DNA from: Lachnospiraceae bacterium
GTDB taxonomy: Bacteria; Bacillota; Clostridia; Lachnospirales; Lachnospiraceae
DNA length: 64,000 nucleotides
Direction of reading: 5' to 3'
Assembly (NCBI GenBank): GCA_017446045.1
Contig: JAFSRP010000018.1
Location: forward strand, 186,001-250,000
Shown piece after piece: positions 27,339-36,250 of the stretch; the first letter of the stretch is position 1, and every line of letters starts with the position of its first letter. A program made the translations under genes and the position numbers. The notes beneath the pieces were generated by a model that saw only the letters and a program-made list of their open reading frames with translations, was not told where the DNA came from and did not search any database.

Positions 27339-27764
27339 ATGACTAAGAAAAAGACCCTGGAAAAACTTAAGATCATTGCTCTGCTGTTTCTGGCAGCCCT
27401 GCTTTCGCATATTTCCGGAATCGGCTGCCCGATCCGCTGGCTGACCGGTATTCCCTGCGCGGGCTGCGGTATGTCCAGGGCTCTTCTGAGCGTTTTTAAG
27501 GGGCATTTCGGGGCGGCCTGGAGCTATCACCCTCTGATCTTCCTGATGCTGCCATTGGCCATTCTGTGGCTTACAGGCAGGCTTCAGGACAGGCGGATCA
27601 TAAAGCTGCAAAAGCCCGCCGCTATACTCATCATCACTGCATTCATCGCAGTCTATATTGTCCGCCTGGTCCTAAAGGACCCGGTACTGGAAGTAGATAT
27701 TTCAAAAGGGATTTTTTGGAAATTAGCAAGGGAGGTACATTATGTTTTGTCAGTATTGCGGTAA
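27339..27764 (+). CDS. DUF2752 membrane protein
   Basis: A 141-residue protein with three hydrophobic segments. The DUF2752 signature is clear: CPIRWLTGIPCAGCGMSRA near residues 30-50 with its paired cysteines, and the AAWSYHPL motif near 66. The function of this family is not established. Its last 23 nt overlap the start of the following zinc-ribbon gene in another frame. Confidence 0.8.
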   Translation: MTKKKTLEKLKIIALLFLAALLSHISGIGCPIRWLTGIPCAGCGMSRALLSVFKGHFGAAWSYHPLIFLMLPLAILWLTGRLQDRRIIKLQKPAAILIITAFIAVYIVRLVLKDPVLEVDISKGIFWKLAREVHYVLSVLR

Positions 27765-28479
27765 AGAGATTCCGGAAGGGGCAGCTTTCTGCCCGAACTG
27801 CGGGACACCAACGGGAGAGAGCGGAAGCAGGGATCCTTTTAAGGAGCATGTGCAGCAGGCGAAGGAAAACGCGTCTGCAGCTGCGGATGACCTTAAGGAA
27901 AAAGCTTCTGCCGCAGCCGGCGACTTTAAGGAAAAAGCTTCCGCGGCAGCGGATGAGTTTCAGAAAAAAGCCACGGAAGCCGTTAATCAGGCCGGCCAGT
28001 CGATCGATTCAGCTGTGGATGAAGTTACGAACGATCTGCGGGGCATCACGCCGGTCGGCGGCCCCTTAAAGGCGGACAGGAGCCTGATCGCGTATATCCT
28101 GCTGAGCATCATTACCTGCGGTATTTACGGGTATTACTTTATCTATACCGTCGCAAGGGACGTCAACACAGCCTGTGACGATGACGATGAGGAAACTCCC
28201 GGCCTCGGGATCTTCATCCTGCTTTCCTTTGTCACCTGCGGTTTCTACGGACTGTACTGGGAGTATAAGCTGGCCAACCGCCTGCAGAAGAATGCCCCCG
28301 CCTTCGATATTACCATTGAAGAGAACGGCACCACGATCCTTTTGTGGCGTCTTCTCGGCGCCCTGGTCTGCGGCATCGGCACCTTCATCGGTTCTTATCT
28401 GCTGATCCGGAACATCAACCGGATCTGTGAAGCGTACAACCGGAAGAAGTTCGGAAACGCGATCGTTTCCGCAAACTGA
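27742..28479 (+). CDS. Zinc-ribbon DUF4234 membrane protein
   Basis: A 245-residue protein starting with a zinc ribbon (CQYCGKEIPEGAAFCPNCG, two CxxC pairs). An Ala/Lys/Glu-rich helical stretch follows at about 35-90 containing 11-residue repeats of the type A-S-A-A-A-D-x-x-K-E-K. Then comes a DUF4234 domain with about three membrane helices (ITCGIYGYYFIYTVARDVN; TCGFYGLYWEYKLANRL). The family is widespread in Clostridia and its role is unknown. GGGAGGT lies 5 nt before the ATG, inside the DUF2752 gene. Confidence 0.8.
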   Translation: MFCQYCGKEIPEGAAFCPNCGTPTGESGSRDPFKEHVQQAKENASAAADDLKEKASAAAGDFKEKASAAADEFQKKATEAVNQAGQSIDSAVDEVTNDLRGITPVGGPLKADRSLIAYILLSIITCGIYGYYFIYTVARDVNTACDDDDEETPGLGIFILLSFVTCGFYGLYWEYKLANRLQKNAPAFDITIEENGTTILLWRLLGALVCGIGTFIGSYLLIRNINRICEAYNRKKFGNAIVSAN

Positions 28480-28539
28480 CGTCATTAAGACGGTCGTCAC
28501 ATTCTATCGACCGATCGAATACGCAGCAACAAATGAAAG

Positions 28540-28563
28540 GCCCCGGTCATTTAAGACCGGGGC
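28540..28563. terminator. Bidirectional hairpin between convergent genes
   Basis: A perfect 9-bp stem GCCCCGGTC/GACCGGGGC around ATTTAA lies between the zinc-ribbon gene (+) and the ttcA-like gene (-). The flanking T-runs are poor on both strands, but position and stem strength fit a shared terminator. Confidence 0.6.
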
Positions 28564-28575
28564 TGTATACTGTGA

Positions 28576-29322
28576 TCACTGCTTATTATATCTTGGATTT
28601 GGGTTGGCAGGCGGCCAGCCCGGGATATTGCCGTCAATAACAGCCCGGAAGAGTCGCTTGTCGGCCCCGGGGACTTCTTCATAGATGCGGCGCAGCAATT
28701 CCTTGACATACTGGCGCCGGGTGTATCCGTCCATGGGACAGGGGTTCTTGCAGACAGGGAGTCCCTGGTTTTTAGCAAAGCTGATGATGTCTGCCTCATC
28801 GATAAAAATAAACGGACGGATCACGGTGAGCTTCGTACGATCCAGGTAGGTGAGCGGGGAAAAGCTGTAAAAACGGCCCTCATACAACATGGACAAAAAG
28901 GCAGTCTCGATCAGGTCATCCTTATGGTGGGCATAAGCGATCTTATTGGCGCCGATCTCCAGCGCCTTATCATCCAGTGCGCCTTTACGAAGCTTTGCGC
29001 AGAGCGCGCAGGGATTGGATTCCTTTCGGATCTCAAAGAGCACCTCACCGATCTGTGTGGGTACGATATAATAGGGTACGCCCAGATCTTCCGTAAGCTT
29101 CTTTACCGGTTCCAGATCCAGATTGCCAAGACCCAGGTCCACCGTGATGGCACTGAGTTCAAAATGTTTGGGATAGAAGCGCTGAAGCGCTTTCAGTGCC
29201 ACCAGAAGCGAGAGAGAGTCTTTGCCGGCGGAAACGCCAACCGCAATGTGGTCTCCTTCACTGATCAGACTGTAGGTATCGATGCAGCGTCTGGTAAGGC
29301 TTAAGAGTTTCTGTAGATCCAT
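28576..29322 (-). CDS. TtcA-family tRNA 2-thiolation protein
   Basis: A 248-residue PP-loop ATPase. The PP-loop is GVSAGKDSLS near residues 28-37, a CxxC pair is at CALC near 106, and a further CKNPCP near 192 carries the third cysteine position typical of TtcA enzymes that hold an iron-sulfur cluster. TtcA makes 2-thiocytidine at position 32 of tRNAs. Clostridial relatives may have a different target, so I give no gene symbol. It is transcribed away from the MATE gene, with 72 nt between the starts. Confidence 0.82.
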   Translation of the reverse strand: MDLQKLLSLTRRCIDTYSLISEGDHIAVGVSAGKDSLSLLVALKALQRFYPKHFELSAITVDLGLGNLDLEPVKKLTEDLGVPYYIVPTQIGEVLFEIRKESNPCALCAKLRKGALDDKALEIGANKIAYAHHKDDLIETAFLSMLYEGRFYSFSPLTYLDRTKLTVIRPFIFIDEADIISFAKNQGLPVCKNPCPMDGYTRRQYVKELLRRIYEEVPGADKRLFRAVIDGNIPGWPPANPNPRYNKQ

Positions 29323-29338
29323 GGTCTTTCTTTTTGCT

Positions 29339-29349
29339 TATGCTATAAT
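29339..29349 (+). promoter_or_regulatory. Extended -10 promoter for the MATE gene
   Basis: TATGCTATAAT with TATAAT at 29344-29349 and an upstream TG. No -35 stands out. AAGGAG at 29374-29379 follows, though its 15-nt distance to the ATG is long. Confidence 0.5.
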
Positions 29350-29394
29350 GTATTCTAAGATCTGTCCTCTTTCAAGGAGCTTATCCAGTATAGT

Positions 29395-30768
29395 ATGACA
29401 CAAACCTCTGAAAAAAAACAGTCCCAACATTTCGAACGCATGACCACCGCGGATGTGACACCGCTGATCGTGCGCCTTTCCATACCTTCGATCCTGACAA
29501 TGCTGGTCACCAATATCTATAACCTGGCAGACACAGCTTTCGTGGGAAGGCTCGGCACGAGCGCAAGCGGGGCGGTAGGGATCGTATTTGCGTATATGTC
29601 GATCATACAGGCCTTTGGCTTTATGTTCGGACAGGGTGCCGGCAGCATCCTCTCAAGGGCATTGGGCGCACGTGATCAGGAATATGCGGACCGAACGGCA
29701 TCCACAGGCTTTTTCTGCTCTTTTGGTTTTGGCATGCTCCTTGCGTTGGTATCCTGGTTCCTGATCGATCCGCTGATCCGCATCCTCGGCAGCACCGAAA
29801 CGATCGCGCCTTACGCAAGGATCTATATTTCCTACATCCTGCTTGCCGCACCTTTCATGACCGCCAGCTTTACCATGAACCAGATCCTGCGTTATGAGGG
29901 TAAGTCCGCCCTTGGCATGATCGGTATGATGACAGGCGGCATACTGAATATGATCGGAGACCCGATCCTCATGTTCGGTTTCCATATGGGGATCGCCGGC
30001 GCCGGCCTTTCTACCTGCCTAAGCCAGATCATAGGTTTCTGCATCCTTTTTTGGATGTTTCTTGGCGGCAGGTCCTTGAGCCGGATCTCCCCGAGATATT
30101 TTTCAGGCAGCCCTGCACATATCCTGGATATCATGGCCACAGGCCTTCCGAGTACGCTGCGGCAGGCCATGCTGAGCATTTCCGCAATGATGATGAATTC
30201 CTGCTCAGCCGTTTACGGTGATGCGGCTGTGGCCGCCATGAGCATTGTCAGCCGTATCGTCAATTTTGCCTTCTCCATTGCCGTGGGTGTCGGTCAGGGA
30301 TTCCAGCCGGTCAGCGCTTTTAATTACGGCGCAGCCAAGTACAGCCGGGTGAGGAAGGCCTACCGTGCCACTGTCAAAATGGGCTATATCATGCTGGGTA
30401 TCATGGTGGCAGGATTGCTTGTCTGGTCCGGAAGTCTCATAGGGATCTTCCGGGATGATCCCGAAGTGATCCGGATCGGCACGCCGGCTTTGAAGATCCA
30501 AGCTGTCTCACTTCTTGCGCTGCCGATGACCATGACGACGGAGATGCTGTATCAGAGTACGGGAAAGAAATGGGGCGCCTCGATCTTATCACTGCTTCGC
30601 TGCGGTATCCTGTTCATTCCGACACTCCTGATCCTGGCTAAGTTCCGTGGCCTGGCCGGCATCGGAGAATCCAAAGCAGTCTCCTTTGTCCTTTCCGTAT
30701 TCCCCGCCTGGTATTTCCGACAGCGCTTCTTCCGGGAAATGCCCGAAGAGGACGATCTGGTATCCTAA
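29395..30768 (+). CDS. MATE-family efflux transporter
   Basis: A 457-residue integral membrane protein with about twelve helices in two homologous halves. The early segment (IPSILTMLVTNIYNLADTAFVGRLGTSASGAVGI) and GVGQGFQPVSAFNYGAAKYSRV in the second half are typical of Na+- or H+-driven multidrug and toxin exporters of the DinF/NorM type. The substrate cannot be inferred. It is flanked by unrelated genes and has its own promoter, so it appears monocistronic. Confidence 0.9.
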   Translation: MTQTSEKKQSQHFERMTTADVTPLIVRLSIPSILTMLVTNIYNLADTAFVGRLGTSASGAVGIVFAYMSIIQAFGFMFGQGAGSILSRALGARDQEYADRTASTGFFCSFGFGMLLALVSWFLIDPLIRILGSTETIAPYARIYISYILLAAPFMTASFTMNQILRYEGKSALGMIGMMTGGILNMIGDPILMFGFHMGIAGAGLSTCLSQIIGFCILFWMFLGGRSLSRISPRYFSGSPAHILDIMATGLPSTLRQAMLSISAMMMNSCSAVYGDAAVAAMSIVSRIVNFAFSIAVGVGQGFQPVSAFNYGAAKYSRVRKAYRATVKMGYIMLGIMVAGLLVWSGSLIGIFRDDPEVIRIGTPALKIQAVSLLALPMTMTTEMLYQSTGKKWGASILSLLRCGILFIPTLLILAKFRGLAGIGESKAVSFVLSVFPAWYFRQRFFREMPEEDDLVS

Positions 30769-30812
30769 GTTTCTCGTAAGATAATTCTAAGAATCCCGTA
30801 TTCTGTGTCCTG

Positions 30813-30846
30813 ATGACAAATTAGTCTGAATTATGTATACTATAAT
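30813..30846 (+). promoter_or_regulatory. Promoter for the DUF5722 gene
   Basis: ATGACA (30813-30818), 17 nt and TATACT (30836-30841), with an overlapping TATAAT at 30841-30846. The leader of about 45 nt includes TTGGAG before the ATG. Confidence 0.5.
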
Positions 30847-30891
30847 CCGACAGATTTGCGAATGTCTTGAATACCGTTTTGGAGAATCCGA

Positions 30892-32028
30892 ATGAGCAAA
30901 AACACGAAGCATTTCAGATCCGGACTTCTGGCTGCATCACTTGCAGCTGTCGTTTCCATCTGTTCCGTCATGCCATCCTGTGCTTTTTACCAGCAGCCTG
31001 CGGGCAAGAAGGGCATCCTTAATTCCGGCCAGACAGAGGCACATTTTCAGGATCTGACCGATCTTGGCGTGGACCAGGTCATCTGCAATATTGCCACGGA
31101 CCAGGGTATCAATGCCTACAGCCAGCTGGCTTCCTATTGCAAGACAACCGGTAAAACACTTACTATGATCGTCATCAACAGGGCAGGGGCAGGAGAACTG
31201 GTTCCCACATCGGAAGCTGTAGCGGGTATCGGAGCGCCCGGCACCTACGGGTTCAATGTCCTGACCGACAGCGGAAAGGCCGCTGTGAGGTCCTACGCGG
31301 CCCGTCTCGCCGATTTTTATAAAGATTCGGTATCTAACTGGGTGATCGGCAATGAAGTCAATGACGCCGTTTCCTGGGATTTTAACGGCATCATGGATAT
31401 GGATGCGCATGCAGATACCTACGCCGAAGCTTTCCGGATCTTCTATGAAGAGATCAAAGCCGTAAATCCCGAAGCCCGGATATTCATTCCCTTTGATAAC
31501 CGCTGGCAGGCCGGCGGATGGGCTGCAGGACATTATCCTGCCGCGAAGTATCTGCCGATGCTGAACGAACGCCTCAATGACCTTGATTATGGGGTAGCCT
31601 GGCATGCTTATCCAGGCCAGTACCAGGTCCGTCCGGAATTTAAGGATGATGTCGGCACGACGCAGGATCTCAGCACTTCCATGCTGATCAATATGAACAA
31701 TATCCATCTGATCTCGGATTTCCTGCAGCAGCCGGAAATGCTGTCTCCCGCAGGCACCGTGCGTCATCTCATCTTAAGCGAGCAGGGATTTACTTCCTCC
31801 TGTGAGAACGGAGAGGAGAGACAGGCGCAGGCTATCGCCGATGCCTTTGCGATCGCCAATGCAGACCCGTATATTGAAGGATTTTACCTGACCAGACAGG
31901 TCGATGCCGCGAGTCAGGTCGCGATAAACTGTGCTTTTGGTCTGCGGTACAGGGATGAAAGCGCCGGGATCGATGAAATGCCGGCAGGAAAGAAAAAAGC
32001 GTGGAGCGTCTATCAGAGTCTCCATTGA
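30892..32028 (+). CDS. Secreted DUF5722 putative glycoside hydrolase
   Basis: A 378-residue exported protein with a signal peptide (about 1-31, ending SCA-FY). The rest resembles the DUF5722 family of TIM-barrel proteins: HFQDLTDLGVDQVICNI, VSNWVIGNEVND near residue 160 and RHLILSEQGFTSS near 290. The Asn-Glu after strand 4 and Glu after strand 7 occupy the places of the acid/base and nucleophile in clan GH-A glycosidases. Activity and substrate are unknown. It has its own promoter, and the thioesterase gene follows after 72 nt. Confidence 0.72.
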   Translation: MSKNTKHFRSGLLAASLAAVVSICSVMPSCAFYQQPAGKKGILNSGQTEAHFQDLTDLGVDQVICNIATDQGINAYSQLASYCKTTGKTLTMIVINRAGAGELVPTSEAVAGIGAPGTYGFNVLTDSGKAAVRSYAARLADFYKDSVSNWVIGNEVNDAVSWDFNGIMDMDAHADTYAEAFRIFYEEIKAVNPEARIFIPFDNRWQAGGWAAGHYPAAKYLPMLNERLNDLDYGVAWHAYPGQYQVRPEFKDDVGTTQDLSTSMLINMNNIHLISDFLQQPEMLSPAGTVRHLILSEQGFTSSCENGEERQAQAIADAFAIANADPYIEGFYLTRQVDAASQVAINCAFGLRYRDESAGIDEMPAGKKKAWSVYQSLH

Positions 32029-32100
32029 TGTTGTAAATAGGTGATAAATATCGGCGCACGCAGACGCCTGTGTGCGTCGTTTGCTTGTCAGGAGTTCATA

Positions 32101-32922
32101 ATGCAGGTAGAACAGAAGTTTTTTATCGGAATGCAGGATGTCGGGAATACCGGAATCGCTTCCAACAAAGCAAGTAATAAAGCTTTGATCGAGATGCTGA
32201 GCAATGTTGCGACCGTACATGCCATACAGGTCGGGCAGAGCGCCCTGCAGAGAAAAGATCTCGATATGATCTGGATGGTCATAAACTGGAAACTACAGGT
32301 GATCAAACGGCCTGCTGCCTGCACCACAGTGACTGCCCGTACCTGGGCAGGACGGTATAATAAGCTGAAGGCGATCAGGGACTTCGAGATCCTGAATGAA
32401 GCGGGAGAGATCGTGGCTCTGGCTACTTCTGACTGGGTCGCCATCGGACCGGACCGCTCATCCTTTATCCGGCTGGATGAAAGCAATATGGGGCCTTATC
32501 AGTGCGAACCGGATCATGAAAGCCTGCCGGGCACGACATTTTCCAAAGTCCGGGAAAAGGATTTTGAAAAACTTTCCGAGACCTTGCTGACCATCGGACG
32601 TTCCATGATCGACTGCAACGGACATATGCATAATACAGCCTATCTGGATCTTGTAAATGAAGTACTGCCCGATGATCTGGACGAAGCATGTTTCGATCAC
32701 GTAGAGATCAATTACCGCAAAGAGATCCTGGTGCATGATACTGTACGGATCGAACTTGCCGCGGAAAAGCCGGGACATACAAGTGATCCGGAGGCTGCAG
32801 GCGCAGAAGAAGACTCCGCACCGAAATACTGCATATTCGTACGGAGCGAGGACGGCAAAGTACTGCATGCGACGATCCTGCTCAGCAATTCCAATGGACG
32901 TCAAAAAGCATTGGGTTTATAA
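32101..32922 (+). CDS. Acyl-ACP thioesterase
   Basis: A 273-residue double hot-dog protein of the FatA/FatB-like family, which releases free fatty acids from acyl carrier protein. Seen are DMIWMVINWKLQVIKRP, the WAGRYNKLKAIRDFEI strand, and DCNGHMHNTAYLDLVNEVLP near residue 180, where the Asn-His pair of the catalytic motif (NxHxN) lies. CAGGAG 6 nt before ATG 32101 fixes the start, although the frame is open to 32041. It could adjust membrane lipid composition or make medium-chain acids. Confidence 0.85.
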   Translation: MQVEQKFFIGMQDVGNTGIASNKASNKALIEMLSNVATVHAIQVGQSALQRKDLDMIWMVINWKLQVIKRPAACTTVTARTWAGRYNKLKAIRDFEILNEAGEIVALATSDWVAIGPDRSSFIRLDESNMGPYQCEPDHESLPGTTFSKVREKDFEKLSETLLTIGRSMIDCNGHMHNTAYLDLVNEVLPDDLDEACFDHVEINYRKEILVHDTVRIELAAEKPGHTSDPEAAGAEEDSAPKYCIFVRSEDGKVLHATILLSNSNGRQKALGL

Positions 32923-32958
32923 TGAATTCAGATGATCCACGCACGGAGGGTATGAACG

Positions 32959-33177
32959 ATGTTGACGACCATCATCTGTATACTGGCATTTCTCTTCCTG
33001 ATCAAGGTTACACTCAGCATCACCTGGACGATCATTAAGTTCTTTGCGGCACTGATCGCCTACGGACTGCTGTTCGTGATCATCGTGGCGGTCTTCGGTT
33101 TCGTGATCACCGCGCCTGTGCTGTTTGTGGCCGGCGTGATCTGGCTGTTCGTACATTGTATGAAGTGTATTTTCTGA
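32959..33177 (+). CDS. Small membrane protein, unknown function
   Basis: A 72-residue, almost wholly hydrophobic protein with two or three membrane helices and a short Cys-containing tail (HCMKCIF). GGAGGG 8 nt before the ATG supports translation. No family is recognised. It lies 36 nt after the thioesterase gene and 55 nt before the DUF975 gene on the same strand. Confidence 0.6.
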   Translation: MLTTIICILAFLFLIKVTLSITWTIIKFFAALIAYGLLFVIIVAVFGFVITAPVLFVAGVIWLFVHCMKCIF

Positions 33178-33232
33178 TACGGGCACTGCATTTGTCAGGA
33201 TCATCCGGCCCGATAAACGGAGGAAACATAAT

Positions 33233-33952
33233 ATGTGGACAAGAACAGAAGTAAAAGAACAGGGCAGACAGTCCATGAAATTAAACTACTGGCCGAGCGT
33301 GGGCGCAGGCCTGCTGCTTACCATCGCTACGGGCGGAGGTGTCGCCAATTCCGGACCAAGGTTATTTAAGCAATTCCACGGATCGGGAGAACAGGTCGAA
33401 CACATACAGAATATAGAGCACGTGGATCAGGCAGGTTTCATACTGATCGTGATCGCTGTACTGATCGCGATTGCATTTGTCCTTATCACGAGTTCGGCAT
33501 TTCGTTTCCTGCTGCTTAATCCGCTTCAGGTCGGCTGCCGTCATTTCTTCCGCGAAAACCTCCCTGCGCCGGCCAACATCAACGGGGTGCTCTACGGGTT
33601 TCAGAACGGATATGGGCGAAATCTCCTTGCCATGCTGCTGGCTGATGTATTCTCATTTCTGTGGGGACTGCTTTTGATCGTTCCTGGCATCATCAAACGA
33701 TATTCTTATCGACTGGTGCCTTATATCCTGGAGGATGAGCCTGGTCTTTCCCCGACGGAAGTCATTACCCGCAGCCGTCAGATGATGGACGGGCAGAAGA
33801 TGAATGCCTTTATCCTGGATCTTTCCTTTATCGGTTGGGCACTCCTGACCTTTGTCACTCTTGGCCTTGCAGGAGTGTTTTACGTACTCCCGTACAAAGC
33901 CGGTACCGATGCGGCGCTCTACGAGGCAATTAAAGCAGAGCAGTACAGCTGA
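33233..33952 (+). CDS. DUF975 membrane protein
   Basis: A 239-residue protein of the DUF975 family with about five membrane helices. The signature parts are the N-terminal EVKEQGRQSMKLNYWPSV, then LQVGCRHFF, IVPGIIKRYSYRLVPYILED and SRQMMDGQKMNAF. Members are common in Firmicutes and have no defined role. CGGAGG precedes the ATG. The sulfatase-fold gene starts 12 nt after its stop, which suggests they work in the same envelope process. Confidence 0.85.
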   Translation: MWTRTEVKEQGRQSMKLNYWPSVGAGLLLTIATGGGVANSGPRLFKQFHGSGEQVEHIQNIEHVDQAGFILIVIAVLIAIAFVLITSSAFRFLLLNPLQVGCRHFFRENLPAPANINGVLYGFQNGYGRNLLAMLLADVFSFLWGLLLIVPGIIKRYSYRLVPYILEDEPGLSPTEVITRSRQMMDGQKMNAFILDLSFIGWALLTFVTLGLAGVFYVLPYKAGTDAALYEAIKAEQYS

Positions 33953-33964
33953 TCCCGTGTTTCT

Positions 33965-36217
33965 ATGTATCTGATACCTCTGACATGGGTATATGATGAG
34001 CTTTTACTGAAATACTTCAGCGGCGTTTTCGAAACGCCGCATATTCTGTTCAGCGTCTTTTTCGGCCTGAGTGCCGGATTGATGTGGTCATCAGTCCTTT
34101 CCATCTTTGGAAGAGGACGCAGATGCATGATCGCTGTTGCCCTGCTGAACGCTCTGTTCTTCACTGTCGAAAGTGTATTGAGAAATGTATATCCGGTCTA
34201 TTTTTCTCCGGCAGGCATTCTGGCCGGCGCTGGTAATGTTGCCGCGCAGTATCGCGAAGAGCTGATCGCCGGCATCCGGACCGGAGCGGGACGCATGGTT
34301 CTGTTTTCGTTGCCTGTGATCGTATTCGTGATCGGACATGCCATCCTGAGCAGGTCTGCTTCCCGAAGCGCGAAAACCGGGCAATTACAGAAAAATACAC
34401 CTCATATCAATACCATCTCCATTTTCCTGACACTTTCGATCCTGCTGCACTACAGCACGGCAGTGATAGCGGTTTCCGGTCCGTTTGCGCCTATTTACAC
34501 CGGACAATATAATTTTAATGATGCTGCGGAGACCTTCGGGCTCACCACTGCACTTCGTCTCGAAACATGTTACGCCATCTTCGGCAATTTTTCCGACAGT
34601 TTTCATATGGAAAATGCAGTTGACGGCAGCGATGCCTCTGTTGATCTTATAACAGAAGATACACCGGAAGAAGAGACAGCAGAAGAGTCCCTTCCGGCAG
34701 AGATTCAGGAAGAATCAATTCCTGAAGAAGAGACGGCAAAAGAGACGGCTCCAGCGGAAGAGATACCGATTCCCGTTTATAACGTCATGGATATCGACTT
34801 TACGACGGAAGCACTGCAGACCGGCAAAGCGGGTGAACTCAGTGCATTCCTTTCCACCAGGGAACCATCTCTTCAAAATGAATACACAGGGCTTTTCCGG
34901 GGCAAAAACCTGATCCTGATCTGCGCAGAAGCTTATTGTGATGCATTTATCCGCCCGGAACTCACCCCCACCCTGTGGCGTCTTTCCCGCAACGGGTTTT
35001 ATTTCTCCGATTTTTATCAGCCTTCCTGGGGAGGCAGCACCACGACCGGAGAGCTGTCCCTGGTCGAAGGTCTTGACTCCACCGCGGGAGATGAGGCGAT
35101 CACGGATATCGCCGAGCATAACCATTATTTCACCATGGGCAACCAGCTGCAGAAACTCGGGTATTTCAGCCTGGCTTTCCACAATGGGTCACACACTTTC
35201 TACCATCGCGACCGGACGCATGAGAACCTGGGCTATGATGCCTATTTTGCTTCCGGACAACACATCGAGGAGCTCTGCGGTCATTCTTATCCGACTGACT
35301 CTGAAATGATCGAAGGGACCCTTCCGGTTTACATAAATCACCAGCCCTTCAGTATCTATTATATGACGGTCAGCGGGCATGCGCCCTATGAGAAGAACAG
35401 TTATTTCGTACGGCATTATTACGATCAGGTCAATGCTGTTGTCGGCGACGAATACTACGAAAAAACAAAGTACTATATCTGCTACCAGATGGAGCTGGAA
35501 AATGCACTCGCAAAACTTGTGAAGGGACTGGAAGATGCGGGCATCGCAGATGATACCGTGATCGTATTGACAGGAGACCATTATCCGTATGGTCTTGGCA
35601 ACGGAAAGTACTGGCACAATGACAGGGACTATATCGACGACCTGATCAAGGCGGATGATGTCCTTTACTGGAATGAGGACAAGAACGGTCTGATCATCTG
35701 GTCAGGCTGCCTGGAAAACAAAGATCGCGGTATGGTCTGTGAGATCTCGGATCCGGTCTCGAGCCTCGACATTCTTCCGACTTTGTCCAATCTATTTGGC
35801 GTTGAATTTGATTCCAGGCTGCTGCCGGGCCGCGATGTTTTTGCGGAAAACACCGACCCTCTTGTTTTTTGGAACAACTTAAGCTGGATCACCCGGGAAG
35901 GAAAGTATGACTCCCGCAAAAAGGTGTTTTATCCGGCAGAGGATGATACGCCGGAAACTGTTGAAAACAGCACGGAAGATGCTGTTGACGAAGCTCTCAC
36001 CGCAAATGAGGAAGACGGACCGATCGACCTGGACCGCGTACATCACCTGGTTCAGAACATGATCACGATGTGCACCCGCATCGAAGCGCTTGATTACTAC
36101 GGTCTGGTATTCGGGCCGGATGATACAGCCGGTGATCCGCAAGCTGTCTGGGCTCTCATCGCACAGGAGCTTGCAGAGCGAGGATCAGGAGTAGAAGGAT
36201 CTGCAGCTTCCGAATAG
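33965..36217 (+). CDS. LTA synthase-family sulfatase-fold membrane enzyme
   Basis: A 750-residue protein with about five N-terminal membrane helices (1-190), an acidic Glu/Pro/Thr-rich linker (about 230-270) and an extracellular alkaline phosphatase/sulfatase-fold domain from about 315. The domain shows LILICAEAY, the nucleophile region WGGSTTTGELS with Thr near 357, SGHAPYE and the metal site TGDHYPYG near 536. LtaS-type enzymes move glycerol phosphate from phosphatidylglycerol to a cell-wall acceptor. Whether it makes lipoteichoic acid or decorates another glycan is open. The gene has no obvious Shine-Dalgarno and probably relies on coupling to DUF975. The C-terminal 90 residues are an unrecognised acidic extension. 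Confidence 0.82.
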   Translation: MYLIPLTWVYDELLLKYFSGVFETPHILFSVFFGLSAGLMWSSVLSIFGRGRRCMIAVALLNALFFTVESVLRNVYPVYFSPAGILAGAGNVAAQYREELIAGIRTGAGRMVLFSLPVIVFVIGHAILSRSASRSAKTGQLQKNTPHINTISIFLTLSILLHYSTAVIAVSGPFAPIYTGQYNFNDAAETFGLTTALRLETCYAIFGNFSDSFHMENAVDGSDASVDLITEDTPEEETAEESLPAEIQEESIPEEETAKETAPAEEIPIPVYNVMDIDFTTEALQTGKAGELSAFLSTREPSLQNEYTGLFRGKNLILICAEAYCDAFIRPELTPTLWRLSRNGFYFSDFYQPSWGGSTTTGELSLVEGLDSTAGDEAITDIAEHNHYFTMGNQLQKLGYFSLAFHNGSHTFYHRDRTHENLGYDAYFASGQHIEELCGHSYPTDSEMIEGTLPVYINHQPFSIYYMTVSGHAPYEKNSYFVRHYYDQVNAVVGDEYYEKTKYYICYQMELENALAKLVKGLEDAGIADDTVIVLTGDHYPYGLGNGKYWHNDRDYIDDLIKADDVLYWNEDKNGLIIWSGCLENKDRGMVCEISDPVSSLDILPTLSNLFGVEFDSRLLPGRDVFAENTDPLVFWNNLSWITREGKYDSRKKVFYPAEDDTPETVENSTEDAVDEALTANEEDGPIDLDRVHHLVQNMITMCTRIEALDYYGLVFGPDDTAGDPQAVWALIAQELAERGSGVEGSAASE

Positions 36218-36250
36218 GGTCTTACGTTTTGAGAAGAAAAGGGTTTTACC

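Noticed and set aside
32050-32085. Inverted repeat GCACGCAG/TGTGTGC between the DUF5722 and thioesterase genes as a terminator
   Set aside because: The stem is imperfect and no T-run follows, so read-through into the thioesterase gene is more likely.
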